Below, one piece after another: positions 20,069-27,271 of a stretch of 64,000 nucleotides of DNA. The stretch covers positions 1,324,107-1,388,106 of the forward strand of contig NZ_KB900614.1 in NCBI RefSeq assembly GCF_000379065.1. Direction: 5' to 3'. Each line of letters opens with the position of its first letter. The first letter of the stretch is position 1. The notes beneath the pieces were generated by a model. The model ran no database searches, was not told where the DNA came from, and saw nothing but the letters and a program-made list of their open reading frames with translations. Both the position numbers and the translations under genes were made by a program. This stretch comes from Salinispora mooreana (GTDB lineage Bacteria > Actinomycetota > Actinomycetes > Mycobacteriales > Micromonosporaceae).

Positions 20069-20820
20069 GCCGACACCACCGGCTGCCGCAGCGCGGTGAG
20101 ATAGCCGCGCTCCAGATCACTGTCCCCATCCACGTCCGGCCCGGCCATGGCCTCCAACCCGGCGACCGTCCCGGTGAACACCACCGCACCCTCGTTGAGC
20201 ACGATGATCGTGTCCGCGACGTGCCGGGCGTCGTCCACGACGTGCGTACTGACCAGCACGGTGGCCGAGTCGGCGACCTTGCGCAGAACACGGCGTAGCT
20301 CGATACGCTGCTGCGGGTCGAGACCGGCCGCCGGCTCATCCAGGATGACCAACTCCGGCTCATGCACGAGCGCCTGCGCGATGCCGGCCCGGCGAAGCAG
20401 CCCGCCCGACAGGCTTCCCATCCTTGACCCGGCCCGATCGGACAAGCTCATCAACCCGAGCGCCCTATCAACCTTTGCCTCGATGTTCTGCTTCAGCGTC
20501 TTCTTTAGCCAGGCGGCGTAGGCGACGGACTCCCGAACGGTGTAGCCGGGATAGTGGGACACCACCTGCGGCAGAAAGCCGATCCGCGCCGCGACGGCCC
20601 GAAGACCGCCACGACGCAGAACGTCACGACCGAGAACATGAAGACTGCCCGCCTCCGGACGCTTAAGACCCACGATGGTGTGCAGCAGCGTCGACTTCCC
20701 CGCACCATTCGGCCCCAACAGGACCGTCACGCCGGCAGGGACGATGACATCGAGATTACGAAATACAATTCGCTTCCGGTATCGCTGCGCCAGTCCGTGC
20801 CCGATGATCGGGTCGTCCAT
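20065..20820 (-). CDS. ABC transporter ATPase (ABC-2/exporter type)
   Basis: The 251-residue protein is a complete ABC ATPase: Walker A GPNGAGKST (residues 36-44), Q-loop GFLPQV, signature LSGGLLRR (usually LSGGxxQR), Walker B LVILDEPAAGLDP and H-loop STHVVDD. The short C-terminus and the run of permease genes after it fit an exporter. It starts 24 bases after the remains of a secreted-protein gene and overlaps the permease gene downstream. It is carried within the IS21-type element. Confidence 0.9.
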   Translation of the reverse strand: MDDPIIGHGLAQRYRKRIVFRNLDVIVPAGVTVLLGPNGAGKSTLLHTIVGLKRPEAGSLHVLGRDVLRRGGLRAVAARIGFLPQVVSHYPGYTVRESVAYAAWLKKTLKQNIEAKVDRALGLMSLSDRAGSRMGSLSGGLLRRAGIAQALVHEPELVILDEPAAGLDPQQRIELRRVLRKVADSATVLVSTHVVDDARHVADTIIVLNEGAVVFTGTVAGLEAMAGPDVDGDSDLERGYLTALRQPVVSA

Positions 20821-20844
20821 CGCGAATCTCCCGACAGCTTCAGA

Positions 20845-21229
20845 TCAGCAGGTGGTCACCGTCAGCTTACCGGTGTCCTCGTAGGTCGGGTTCGATGTGA
20901 AGAACGAACGACCGTAGTACTTGGCGGTCCGACCGCCGTCGCAGCTGCTGGTACTGGCGTGGTACTGCGTACCCGTCCAGTAGTCGTCATAGGAGGAGAC
21001 CACCGGGTCCGGCAACAACCGCACATCCCTCTTGATCTCGACACGGAACGTGCGAGTCACCGACGTCTGGCAATCCGCGTCGTTGTGCGCGTTCATGTAG
21101 CCGGAACTCTGGCTTAAGTAGGGATTACCCTGGACGCAGCCCTGCGGTTCGCCAGTGCCGGACTCGCCAGCGCGACGGTAGACAGCCCCAGGGGGCGAGC
21201 GCCATCGCGGCCGCCATCGATCGCTTCAT
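20845..21229 (-). pseudogene. small secreted cysteine-containing protein, two frameshifts in signal region
   Basis: From ATG 21229, with a GGAG site seven bases upstream, one frame reads MKRSMAAAMALA. The next frame continues LGLSTVALASPALA, completing a classic signal peptide with an A-x-A cleavage site. The third frame continues EPQGCVQGNPYLSQSSGYMNAHNDADCQTS, ending at the stop at 20845 after YEDTGKLTVTTC. Two single-base losses, one in the C5 run and one just after the signal peptide, would explain this. The mature part of about 100 residues contains four Cys, is rich in Tyr/Ser/Thr, and has no recognised family. As first gene before an ABC cassette it may have been the exported or guarded substrate. 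Confidence 0.6.
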
Positions 21230-21570
21230 GCGATTCTCCGATCTGCGTTGCCTTGACGGATAGCACGCGCGCGGCTCGGAAAATGACCAGTCGTCAACAT
21301 GAAACCACTCTCAGTTGCAAGGGTCAATGCGGCTGGCGCCGCTACTCAGCTACCTCCAGAACGTGGAAGTCGCACATGTCCTGAAATGCCTACGAAACCT
21401 TCTCGCCAGCGGCGACACCCCTGCTCCTGCGACCTCGCCAGTACGTCTACCACAACTGCAGTGGCATCCGAACATCCTGCCGGTCATGACGAGACGCCAA
21501 CAGGTGGACCTCGAAGAAGATGCCGATCATGCCCAGCACGGGACGGATCACTCACTATTCGCACGGCGGC
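21230..21570. other. non-coding stretch inside the right part of the element
   Basis: No gene is recognised here. It should hold the leftward promoter of the secreted-protein/ABC operon, and near 21502-21531 it carries the inverted copy of the inner end motif CATGATCGGCA shared with the left end. Open frames on the plus strand in this area look like chance. Confidence 0.6.
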
Positions 21571-21623
21571 GATGGCGTCGAAACAACACGCTCACCTGGT
21601 GCCAGTTCGACCTGCCGAAATCA
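21571..21623 (-). repeat. right terminal inverted repeat of the IS21-type element
   Basis: Read inward on the minus strand it starts TGATTTCGGCAGGTCGAAC. About 40 of 53 bases match the left end, including an uninterrupted GGCAGGTCGAAC block and the second unit TGTTTCGACGCCA. Confidence 0.75.
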
Positions 21624-21630
21624 ATTCAGG
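21624..21630. repeat. right target-site duplication candidate (ATTCAGG)
   Basis: Differs at one position from AATCAGG at 15168-15174 on the other side of the element. Confidence 0.55.
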
Positions 21631-21634
21631 CGAT

Positions 21635-21692
21635 AGCCCGCTGGGGAGGTGCGGGCTGCGGCCCGATGCCCGCTGGGGAGGCGAGCATCGGG
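21635..21692. terminator. two tandem hairpins
   Basis: AGCCCGC/GCGGGCT (21635-21641 with 21651-21657) and CCCGATGC/GCATCGGG (21662-21669 with 21685-21692) are back to back, each loop holding CTGGGGAGG. They lie 70 to 127 bases past the stop of the gene at 21762-23081 on the minus strand, and just outside the element, and probably end that transcript. Confidence 0.55.
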
Positions 21693-21761
21693 TCTCGTCT
21701 GGCAGCCGTCACGCCTGCGCCGATCGGAAGCCGCCGAAGCGCGCTGTTAGAAGCCGAAGGG

Positions 21762-23081
21762 TTAGGCGGAGAGCAGGACCTGGGTCCAGCCGGAATCGGT
21801 CACCCTGCCCTGCCCGTACAGGTCGCTGCCGTTGTTGTCATACGGGTCCCGATCGATATATCGGTGCAGAGCGCCATCGCTGGTACGGCCGTAGTAGATA
21901 CCGGCGCCGGGAGACAGCAGGTGGGTCATGTTCTGCCAGGTGCTCGACTTGAGTTCGCCGGACTCCCAGCTACCCACTCCATTGATCTTGTACGACATCA
22001 ATCGGCCATCCGAAACCGTACCGAGGATCCAGTCCGGCCCAGTCGTGGTCAGCGTCTTGAGAGTGAAACCACTGTCGATCGTCACCCAATTGACGATCTC
22101 ACTACCAGACGGCTTCGTCGCGGTCACGTCATGACGTCGCAACACCCCCGCCGAAGTGAGTCCATACAGACTTCCGGCACCGTCATAGGAGAGATGAGTG
22201 TGCGTCCATCCGCCACTAAGAATCTTCACCGGCCGATTGAACGACAACGACGTATTATTCGTGATCACATCCACCCGATACAGGTCGCCCTCCGTCGAGG
22301 TCAACAGAATCGTGTTGAAGTTCAACGTCGCCATCGCCCTCGGCGTGAACCCCAACGTCGCACTCGACGTCACCACCTTCGAAAATTCGCCGGAGTCACC
22401 CTCGATCGCCGAGTACGTCAGCCGGCCGTCCGACAACACCCCGTACACGGACGCCAGTGAGGGCCAGATGGCCTCAACGATTATCTCCGCGTCACCCACC
22501 TGCTTCTGGTACCGATCTGGGTACGCCGAGACCTGCACAGCCTGGCATACCTCACCGACCGGGGCGGTCAGCCAGGAGCTGTTCGGATACAGATTAAGCA
22601 TCTTGTTCAGGAACGCATTGGTGCTCCATGTGGGGTCCAGCCGCTGCGAACGGGTACCCCACGACGCCCGTTGCTGGAACAGGCCGAGGCTGTCGTGGTC
22701 CACCTCCTCGGCGATGTTCTGGATTGTGGACTCCACGATCGTCGTGGTGATCGCGATGACCGCTGCCCGCTGATCGAGCCCGCGGGCCTGCACGGCCTGC
22801 ACGACCTTGCGGGCACAGGAAGCCCGGTACGCCGTCATATAGCCGTCCAGGGTGCCACTGAGCTTGGTGTTCAAGTAGCTAGCCAGCGATGAGTCGGCGG
22901 ACGTTGGCCCACCGTCTACGCACGGGTCTGTCACGTAGGCGGCCGTCACAGAGGCGGCTCGTGATTCGGCAGCGGCGGCAGGGCCTGTCGGGGACTGGGC
23001 CGAGGCTGGGGTGGCCGACAGTGACCCGGCACTGACCAGCGCCAGCACGCCGGCAGCGCAGGCCGGGATACATCGATTCAT
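21762..23081 (-). CDS. secreted lysozyme-like protein with beta-propeller domain
   Basis: The 439-residue protein has a signal peptide (cleavage near ATPASA-QS). A helical domain resembles transglycosylase/lysozyme-like modules of Streptomyces exoproteins (RAAVIAITTTIVESTIQNIAEEVDHDSLGLFQQRASWGT, then WLTAPVGEVCQAVQVSAYPDRYQKQ); the Glu of VEST is a candidate catalytic acid. A C-terminal half follows of tachylectin-like propeller blades (VYGVLSDGRLTYS, LYGLTSAGVLRRHD, IYYGRTSDGALHRY). A cell-wall or glycan-directed role is inferred. The gene looks less GC-rich than its neighbours and stands beside the IS21-type element, so it may itself be acquired. A long palindrome overlaps its ribosome site. 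Confidence 0.7.
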   Translation of the reverse strand: MNRCIPACAAGVLALVSAGSLSATPASAQSPTGPAAAAESRAASVTAAYVTDPCVDGGPTSADSSLASYLNTKLSGTLDGYMTAYRASCARKVVQAVQARGLDQRAAVIAITTTIVESTIQNIAEEVDHDSLGLFQQRASWGTRSQRLDPTWSTNAFLNKMLNLYPNSSWLTAPVGEVCQAVQVSAYPDRYQKQVGDAEIIVEAIWPSLASVYGVLSDGRLTYSAIEGDSGEFSKVVTSSATLGFTPRAMATLNFNTILLTSTEGDLYRVDVITNNTSLSFNRPVKILSGGWTHTHLSYDGAGSLYGLTSAGVLRRHDVTATKPSGSEIVNWVTIDSGFTLKTLTTTGPDWILGTVSDGRLMSYKINGVGSWESGELKSSTWQNMTHLLSPGAGIYYGRTSDGALHRYIDRDPYDNNGSDLYGQGRVTDSGWTQVLLSA

Positions 23082-23086
23082 GAAGT

Positions 23087-23118
23087 CTCCGCTTGATCGA
23101 CATGTTGATCAAGCGGAG
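23087..23118. promoter_or_regulatory. perfect 12-base inverted repeat covering the ribosome binding site
   Basis: CTCCGCTTGATC (23087-23098) and GATCAAGCGGAG (23107-23118) flank an eight-base spacer, 5 bases before the start codon of the secreted protein on the minus strand. The downstream arm contains the GGAG ribosome site. It could be an operator for a dimeric repressor or an RNA hairpin that hides the ribosome site. Confidence 0.65.
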
Positions 23119-23330
23119 AGTCTACACTAGACATCACTTGTTGTGGTGACGTCATCGCTCGCCGCAGTTGCTGGGCGTCGGCGTGGGGCACGCCGGACTA
23201 GCGGCACAGGCAACCGCCGAGTCACCTCTTAGAGTTGACGCTTCCGCGTTTCCCATCGGACGGGCTGCGGCAGTGCCAGCATGCGGGTCGGGGCGGACCG
23301 CAGTGGCCGCCCCGGACGAGAGGGGTTGAC

Positions 23331-24089
23331 GTGGGCATCGTTCCGGCGGGCACCCCCTGCTGGGCCGACCTGGCCACGCCGGACCTCACCGACGCGCGCC
23401 GCTTCTACCCGGAGTTGTTCGGCTGGACCGGGCGGATCGCGCCGGAGCCCGAGGCGGGGGGCTACACCGACTTCCTCCGCCATGGTCAGGCGGTGGCGGG
23501 TGCCGGGCCGCCGGCCGTTCCCGAGCAGGTACCGATCTGGTCGATCTACGTCGCCGCGGACGACGCCGACCTGGTGGCCGCGCGGGTCGATGAGGCCGGC
23601 GGGCAACTCGTGGTGCCCCCCTTCGACGTGTTCGACCGGGGTCGGATGGCGGTGTTGAGCGACCCGGCGGGCGCGACGCTGTGTGTGTGGCAGCCGTTGA
23701 CGATGCCCGGCGGCGAGGTCTTCGGGGTACCGGGGGCGATGAGCTGGACCGAACTGGTCACCCCCGACCCGGAGGGCGCGAAGGTCTTCTACGAACTGGT
23801 CTTCGGCTGGCAGCCGGACGAGCCGCCGACCGGTTCGGCCGGGCACACCGGCTGGCGCCTCGGCAGCCAGATCGTCGCCGGGATGACCGAGCCGCTCGGC
23901 GAGTACCCGGCCGGTGCGCCCGCGTACTGGTCGGTGTACTTCGGGGTGGCGGACGTGGACGCGACCGCCGCCCGGGCCGCCGCCCTGGGCGGGGCGATCC
24001 TGGTGCCGCCCCGCGACACCGCGGCCGGTCGCTGCACGGCCCTGCGCGACCCACAGGGTGCCCTCTTCAACGCGATCGCCCCGCCCTGA
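23331..24089 (+). CDS. two-domain VOC (glyoxalase/bleomycin resistance-type) protein
   Basis: The 252-residue protein contains two copies of the vicinal oxygen chelate fold: one from TPCWADLATPDLTDARRFYPELFGW to about residue 118, the second from MSWTELVTPDPEGAKVFYELVFGW to the end, each closing with a DPxGA motif (SDPAGATLCVW and RDPQGALFNAI). This matches the actinobacterial family that includes mycobacterial CFP32, whose activity is unsettled. I chose GTG 23331 with GAGAGGGG upstream. It stands alone and is convergent with the B12 importer genes. Confidence 0.82.
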   Translation: MGIVPAGTPCWADLATPDLTDARRFYPELFGWTGRIAPEPEAGGYTDFLRHGQAVAGAGPPAVPEQVPIWSIYVAADDADLVAARVDEAGGQLVVPPFDVFDRGRMAVLSDPAGATLCVWQPLTMPGGEVFGVPGAMSWTELVTPDPEGAKVFYELVFGWQPDEPPTGSAGHTGWRLGSQIVAGMTEPLGEYPAGAPAYWSVYFGVADVDATAARAAALGGAILVPPRDTAAGRCTALRDPQGALFNAIAPP

Positions 24090-24116
24090 CCTCCAGCACC
24101 CCTGCCCGGGTGGCGG

Positions 24117-24926
24117 TCAGCACCGGCCCAGCACCCCGTCGGGCGCAGAGGCGGGGCGGACGGGTACCACCAGTGGGCCGTGCTCGCCGTCGATCACCTT
24201 CACCGTGGCGCGGTAGTGGCGAGCCAGCAGCTCCGTCGTGAGCACCTCCCGGGGGGTGCCGACGGCCGCCACGTGACCGTCCGCGAGGAGCACCATCCGA
24301 TCGGCGTACTCGCCGGCGATGGAGAGATCGTGCATGGTCGCCACCACGGTCAGGCCATGCGCCCGGCGGAGCTGGTCGACCAGTTCAAGGACATCCTGTT
24401 GGTGGCCGATGTCCAGCGCGCTGGTCGGTTCGTCGAGCAGGAGCAGGGTAGCCCCCTGGGCGAAGGCTCGGGCCAGGAAGACCCGCTGCCGCTCACCACC
24501 GGAGAGGGTGGCCAGTTCCCGGGATTGGAATCCGGTGAGGTCCAGCCGGTCCAGGACATCGTGTGCGGCGGCCAGGTCGGCGGTGGACTCCCGGCCGAGC
24601 GGCGCGATGTACGGGGTGCGGCCGAGCAGCACGTAGTCCAGGACCGACATCCCGGCCGGCACCACCGGCGACTGGGCGACCGTCGCCACCACCCGGGCCC
24701 GGTCCCGGCGACGCAGCTGCTGGATCGGCGTACCGAAGAGGGAGACCGCGCCCGCGGTGGGCAGCAGGCCGCCGACGGCGCGCAGCAGCGTTGACTTGCC
24801 GGCGCCGTTCGGGCCGATCACGGTCACCCACTCGCCGGCGGCGACGCTCAGGTCGACCCCGGTGAGGATGGGTACGCCGGCCAGCCGGACCCGCAGGTCG
24901 CGTACCGCCACCGCAGGTGCGCTCAT
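24117..24926 (-). CDS. btuD: cobalamin-type ABC importer ATPase
   Basis: A 269-residue FecE/BtuD-family ATPase with Walker A GPNGAGKST (residues 38-46), Q-loop ATVAQSPVVPAG, signature LSGGERQRVFLARA and Walker B LLLLDEPTSALD. The ATG at 24926 overlaps the permease stop by four bases; longer open frames above it are shadows of the permease. Sequence alone fits iron-siderophore or B12 import. The cobalamin riboswitch ahead of the operon favours B12 or another corrinoid. Confidence 0.88.
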   Translation of the reverse strand: MSAPAVAVRDLRVRLAGVPILTGVDLSVAAGEWVTVIGPNGAGKSTLLRAVGGLLPTAGAVSLFGTPIQQLRRRDRARVVATVAQSPVVPAGMSVLDYVLLGRTPYIAPLGRESTADLAAAHDVLDRLDLTGFQSRELATLSGGERQRVFLARAFAQGATLLLLDEPTSALDIGHQQDVLELVDQLRRAHGLTVVATMHDLSIAGEYADRMVLLADGHVAAVGTPREVLTTELLARHYRATVKVIDGEHGPLVVPVRPASAPDGVLGRC

Positions 24927-26011
24927 CCCAGCACCCGCCGGGCGCTCCGCAGTACCAGGACGAAGAACGGGCCGCCGAGCAGGGCGGTCACCACGCCGAT
25001 CGGGATCTCCTCGGGGGCGGCGACGGTACGGGCGACCACGTCGGTCAGCGCCAGGAACGCCCCGCCGAAGAGCATCGACAGCGGCAGGATCACCCGGTAG
25101 CTGGAGCCGGCGAGCAGTCGTACGGCGTGCGGCACGATGATTCCGACGAAGCCGATCAGCCCGGACGCGGAGACCGCCGCGGCGGTGCCGAGGGAGGCGG
25201 CGGCGATCAGCAGGTAGCGAGACCGTTGCGGGTGCAGGCCCAGGCTGGTCGCCTCGTCGTCGCCGACCGAGAGGACGTCCAGCTCCCGCCGGTGCAGCAG
25301 GACCACCACGGCGGTCAGCAGGAAGTACGGCAGGACCAGCCACACATCGTGCCAGCCGGCGGTGGCGAGCCGCCCGAGCAGCCAGGCATAGACCTGTTGG
25401 ATGCTGTCTGAGTTGCGTTGCAGCAGGTACGTCTGTCCGGCGGAGAGGAAGGCGGAGACCGCCACCCCGGCCAGGATCAGGGTCGCCGGTGATCGGCTTC
25501 GGCCACCGGCGGAGCCGAGCAGGTAGGTCAGCGTGACCGCGCCGATCGCGCCGACGAACGCGGCCAGCGGGATGGTGACCGGCAGCCCGGTGATCGCCCC
25601 GCCGACCCCACCAGCGGTGATCACCACGGTGACCGCGAACCCGGCGCCGGCCGCGACCCCGAGCAGGTACGGGTCGGCCAGCGGGTTACGGAACACGCCC
25701 TGGTAGGCGCCACCGGCCAGGGCGAGCAAGCCGCCGACGAGCAGGCCGAGTACGGCCCGGGGCAGGCGCAGCTCGGTGACGATGGCGATCTCCCGCTCGG
25801 TGAGCCCGCTGTCGAGGCCGACCCCGGGGAGGAGGTTCAGTAGCTCGACCGCGACGCTGCCGGGCGGCAGGCTGACCGGGCCGAGGGAGACGCCCGCCAC
25901 CAGGGCGGCCAGGACCGCGGCCAGCCCGGCGACGAGCCAGCCGGGCCGCAGCCCGGCTGGCCGAGCCGTGGCCGCCCGGAGGGAGGGGCGCTGGGCTACC
26001 ACCTGCCGCAT
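24923..26011 (-). CDS. btuC: cobalamin-type ABC importer permease
   Basis: The 362-residue protein belongs to the FecCD/BtuC family of ten-helix permeases, with LRLPRAVLGLLVGGLLALAGGAYQGVFRNPLADPYLLGVAAGAG early and the ATPase-contact segment GLIGFVGIIVPHAVRLLAGSSYR near residue 300. It lies between the binding lipoprotein and the ATPase gene and is expected to form the membrane channel. The only permease gene is this one, so it probably forms a homodimer. Confidence 0.88.
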   Translation of the reverse strand: MRQVVAQRPSLRAATARPAGLRPGWLVAGLAAVLAALVAGVSLGPVSLPPGSVAVELLNLLPGVGLDSGLTEREIAIVTELRLPRAVLGLLVGGLLALAGGAYQGVFRNPLADPYLLGVAAGAGFAVTVVITAGGVGGAITGLPVTIPLAAFVGAIGAVTLTYLLGSAGGRSRSPATLILAGVAVSAFLSAGQTYLLQRNSDSIQQVYAWLLGRLATAGWHDVWLVLPYFLLTAVVVLLHRRELDVLSVGDDEATSLGLHPQRSRYLLIAAASLGTAAAVSASGLIGFVGIIVPHAVRLLAGSSYRVILPLSMLFGGAFLALTDVVARTVAAPEEIPIGVVTALLGGPFFVLVLRSARRVLG

Positions 26012-26044
26012 GGGAAGGCCTCTGCTACTGCCGCCGGTCCAGCG

Positions 26045-26983
26045 TCACGCGGGGACCTTGGCGGTCGCCTCGATGATCGTGCGGAGCAGGTCAACGACGC
26101 GCGGGCCCCACCGGGAGGCGATGTCGTCGTCGAGCGCGACGACCTGGTTCTCCTGTACGGCGGTGAGCGTCGCCCAGCCGGGTCGGGCCTGGACCGACGC
26201 GATGCTCTGCTGGCAGCACTTGGTGTCGGCGAGGAAGACGAAATCCGGGTTGGCCTGGACGATGATCTCCTCGGAGAGCTGCGGGTAGCCGCCGCTCGCG
26301 CCGTCCGCGTCGGCCGGGTCGGCGATGTTCTCGAGCCCGGCGAGCGCGTAGAGCGAGCCGATGAAGGTCTTGCTGGTGGCGGTGTACAGCTCGGGGCTGA
26401 GCTCGTGGAAGTAGGTCAGCTTCTCCGCCCGCTGGGGCAGGTCGGCGACCAACTCCGCGATGTCGTCCCGCATCTGGCTGACCACGTCGGCGGCCTCGGC
26501 GGGGTGCCCGGTCAGCGCGCCCACCTCGGTGAGCTGCCGATAGGTGTCGTCCAGCGTGACCGCCGCCGGGGTGAGGAAGACCGGGATCTTCAGCGTGGTG
26601 AGCTGGTCCACGATCTTGTTCTGGTCGTTGGAGAGCAGCACCAGGTCGGGGTTGTGGGCGGCGATCGCCTCGGCGTTCGGCTGGAAGCCGGAGAGATCGG
26701 TCTGCGGTGCCTCCGCCGGATAGTTGGAGTTGTCATCGACCGCGACGACCTGCGGCCCCGCCCCGATCGCGAAGAGCATCTCGGTGGCGGCCGCCGACAG
26801 CGAGACGATCTTCTCCGGCTGCTCTTCCAGCGTCAGCGAGCCGACGGTTACCGGGAAGGTCGCGGCGCTCTTCGCGCCGTCGTCGGCTGCGGGGGAGTTG
26901 GTGGTGTTCTCGGCACAGCCGCCGAGCGCGAGCGCGGCCACCGCGAGGGCCGCGGTGAAGAACCGGGGGGTACGTCTGGACAT
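26045..26983 (-). CDS. btuF: cobalamin-type substrate-binding lipoprotein
   Basis: A 312-residue class III binding protein. The lipobox LGGC places the lipidated Cys at residue 23. The core shows EKIVSLSAAATEMLFAIGAGPQVVAVDDNSNYPAEA, NPDLVLLSND and a DIASRWGPRVVDLLRTI end, as in BtuF-like proteins. It is the first gene after the cobalamin riboswitch and precedes btuC and btuD by short gaps. The SD AGGAGG sits eight bases before the ATG and abuts a hairpin. Confidence 0.85.
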   Translation of the reverse strand: MSRRTPRFFTAALAVAALALGGCAENTTNSPAADDGAKSAATFPVTVGSLTLEEQPEKIVSLSAAATEMLFAIGAGPQVVAVDDNSNYPAEAPQTDLSGFQPNAEAIAAHNPDLVLLSNDQNKIVDQLTTLKIPVFLTPAAVTLDDTYRQLTEVGALTGHPAEAADVVSQMRDDIAELVADLPQRAEKLTYFHELSPELYTATSKTFIGSLYALAGLENIADPADADGASGGYPQLSEEIIVQANPDFVFLADTKCCQQSIASVQARPGWATLTAVQENQVVALDDDIASRWGPRVVDLLRTIIEATAKVPA

Positions 26984-26990
26984 CGGGCCT

Positions 26991-27025
26991 CCTGTCGGTC
27001 GAGGAGTTGGTGCTTCGCCGACAGG
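26991..27025 (-). promoter_or_regulatory. hairpin at the btuF ribosome site (riboswitch expression platform)
   Basis: CCTGTCGG (26991-26998) and CCGACAGG (27018-27025) form a perfect eight-base-pair stem. In the transcript the second arm runs directly into the AGGAGG ribosome site. The layout suits translational control: ligand binding upstream would favour this hairpin and hide the ribosome site. Confidence 0.6.
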
Positions 27026-27059
27026 GACCGAGGTGCCCGTCCACGAGGCGCCCTTCCTC

Positions 27060-27185
27060 GAGAGCGCGTATCGCGACCGACCGCAGGCGACCTGACTCGT
27101 CTCCGGGACAAGCCCGGGGCATCACAGTTGCGGGACAGCGCCGGTTTCCCACCGGCTTCGCTGCGGGATGGTCGGTAGCACGGTA
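27060..27185 (-). ncRNA. cobalamin riboswitch
   Basis: On the minus strand the region contains the hallmark sequences of the B12 aptamer: GCCGGTGGGAAACCGGC followed by GCTGTCCCGCAACTGTGA (within 27118-27160), and a B12-box-like AGTCAGGTCGCCTGCGG (27081-27097). It lies in the leader of the btuF-btuC-btuD genes. The exact edges are estimated. Such riboswitches turn expression down when adenosylcobalamin is plentiful. Confidence 0.9.
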
Positions 27186-27236
27186 GCGCACGGTCGGGCC
27201 GGAGCCCGGAGTTGGCCGCAGACGTGTGACGAGGTG

Positions 27237-27267
27237 GGGTGGGGGCCCAGGGACAGGGCCCCCACCC
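27237..27267. terminator. hairpin terminator after the carboxypeptidase gene
   Basis: GGGTGGGGGCCC (27237-27248) and GGGCCCCCACCC (27256-27267) form a perfect 12-base-pair stem with a seven-base loop, four bases past the carboxypeptidase stop on the minus strand. It separates that gene from the riboswitch transcript. Confidence 0.75.
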
Positions 27268-27271
27268 GGAG

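Larger units (their letters stand above)
15175..21623. mobile_element. IS21-family transposable element with passenger ABC cassette (about 6.4 kb)
   Basis: Both ends begin TGA and carry matching terminal inverted repeats: about 40 of 53 bases agree. Further inside, a second shared motif beginning CATGATCGGCA appears at 15292 and, inverted, at about 21531. The element starts with TG and ends with CA as IS21 elements do and is flanked by near-identical 7-mers. Inside are istB (frameshifted) and istA at the left. On the istA side, where a plain IS21 element would end within about 200 bases, there are instead 3.5 kb of passenger genes: a three-gene ABC cassette and a decayed secreted-protein gene. 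No other copy of the terminal repeat was found between istA and the cargo, so this reads as one unit, not two IS copies. Confidence 0.7.
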
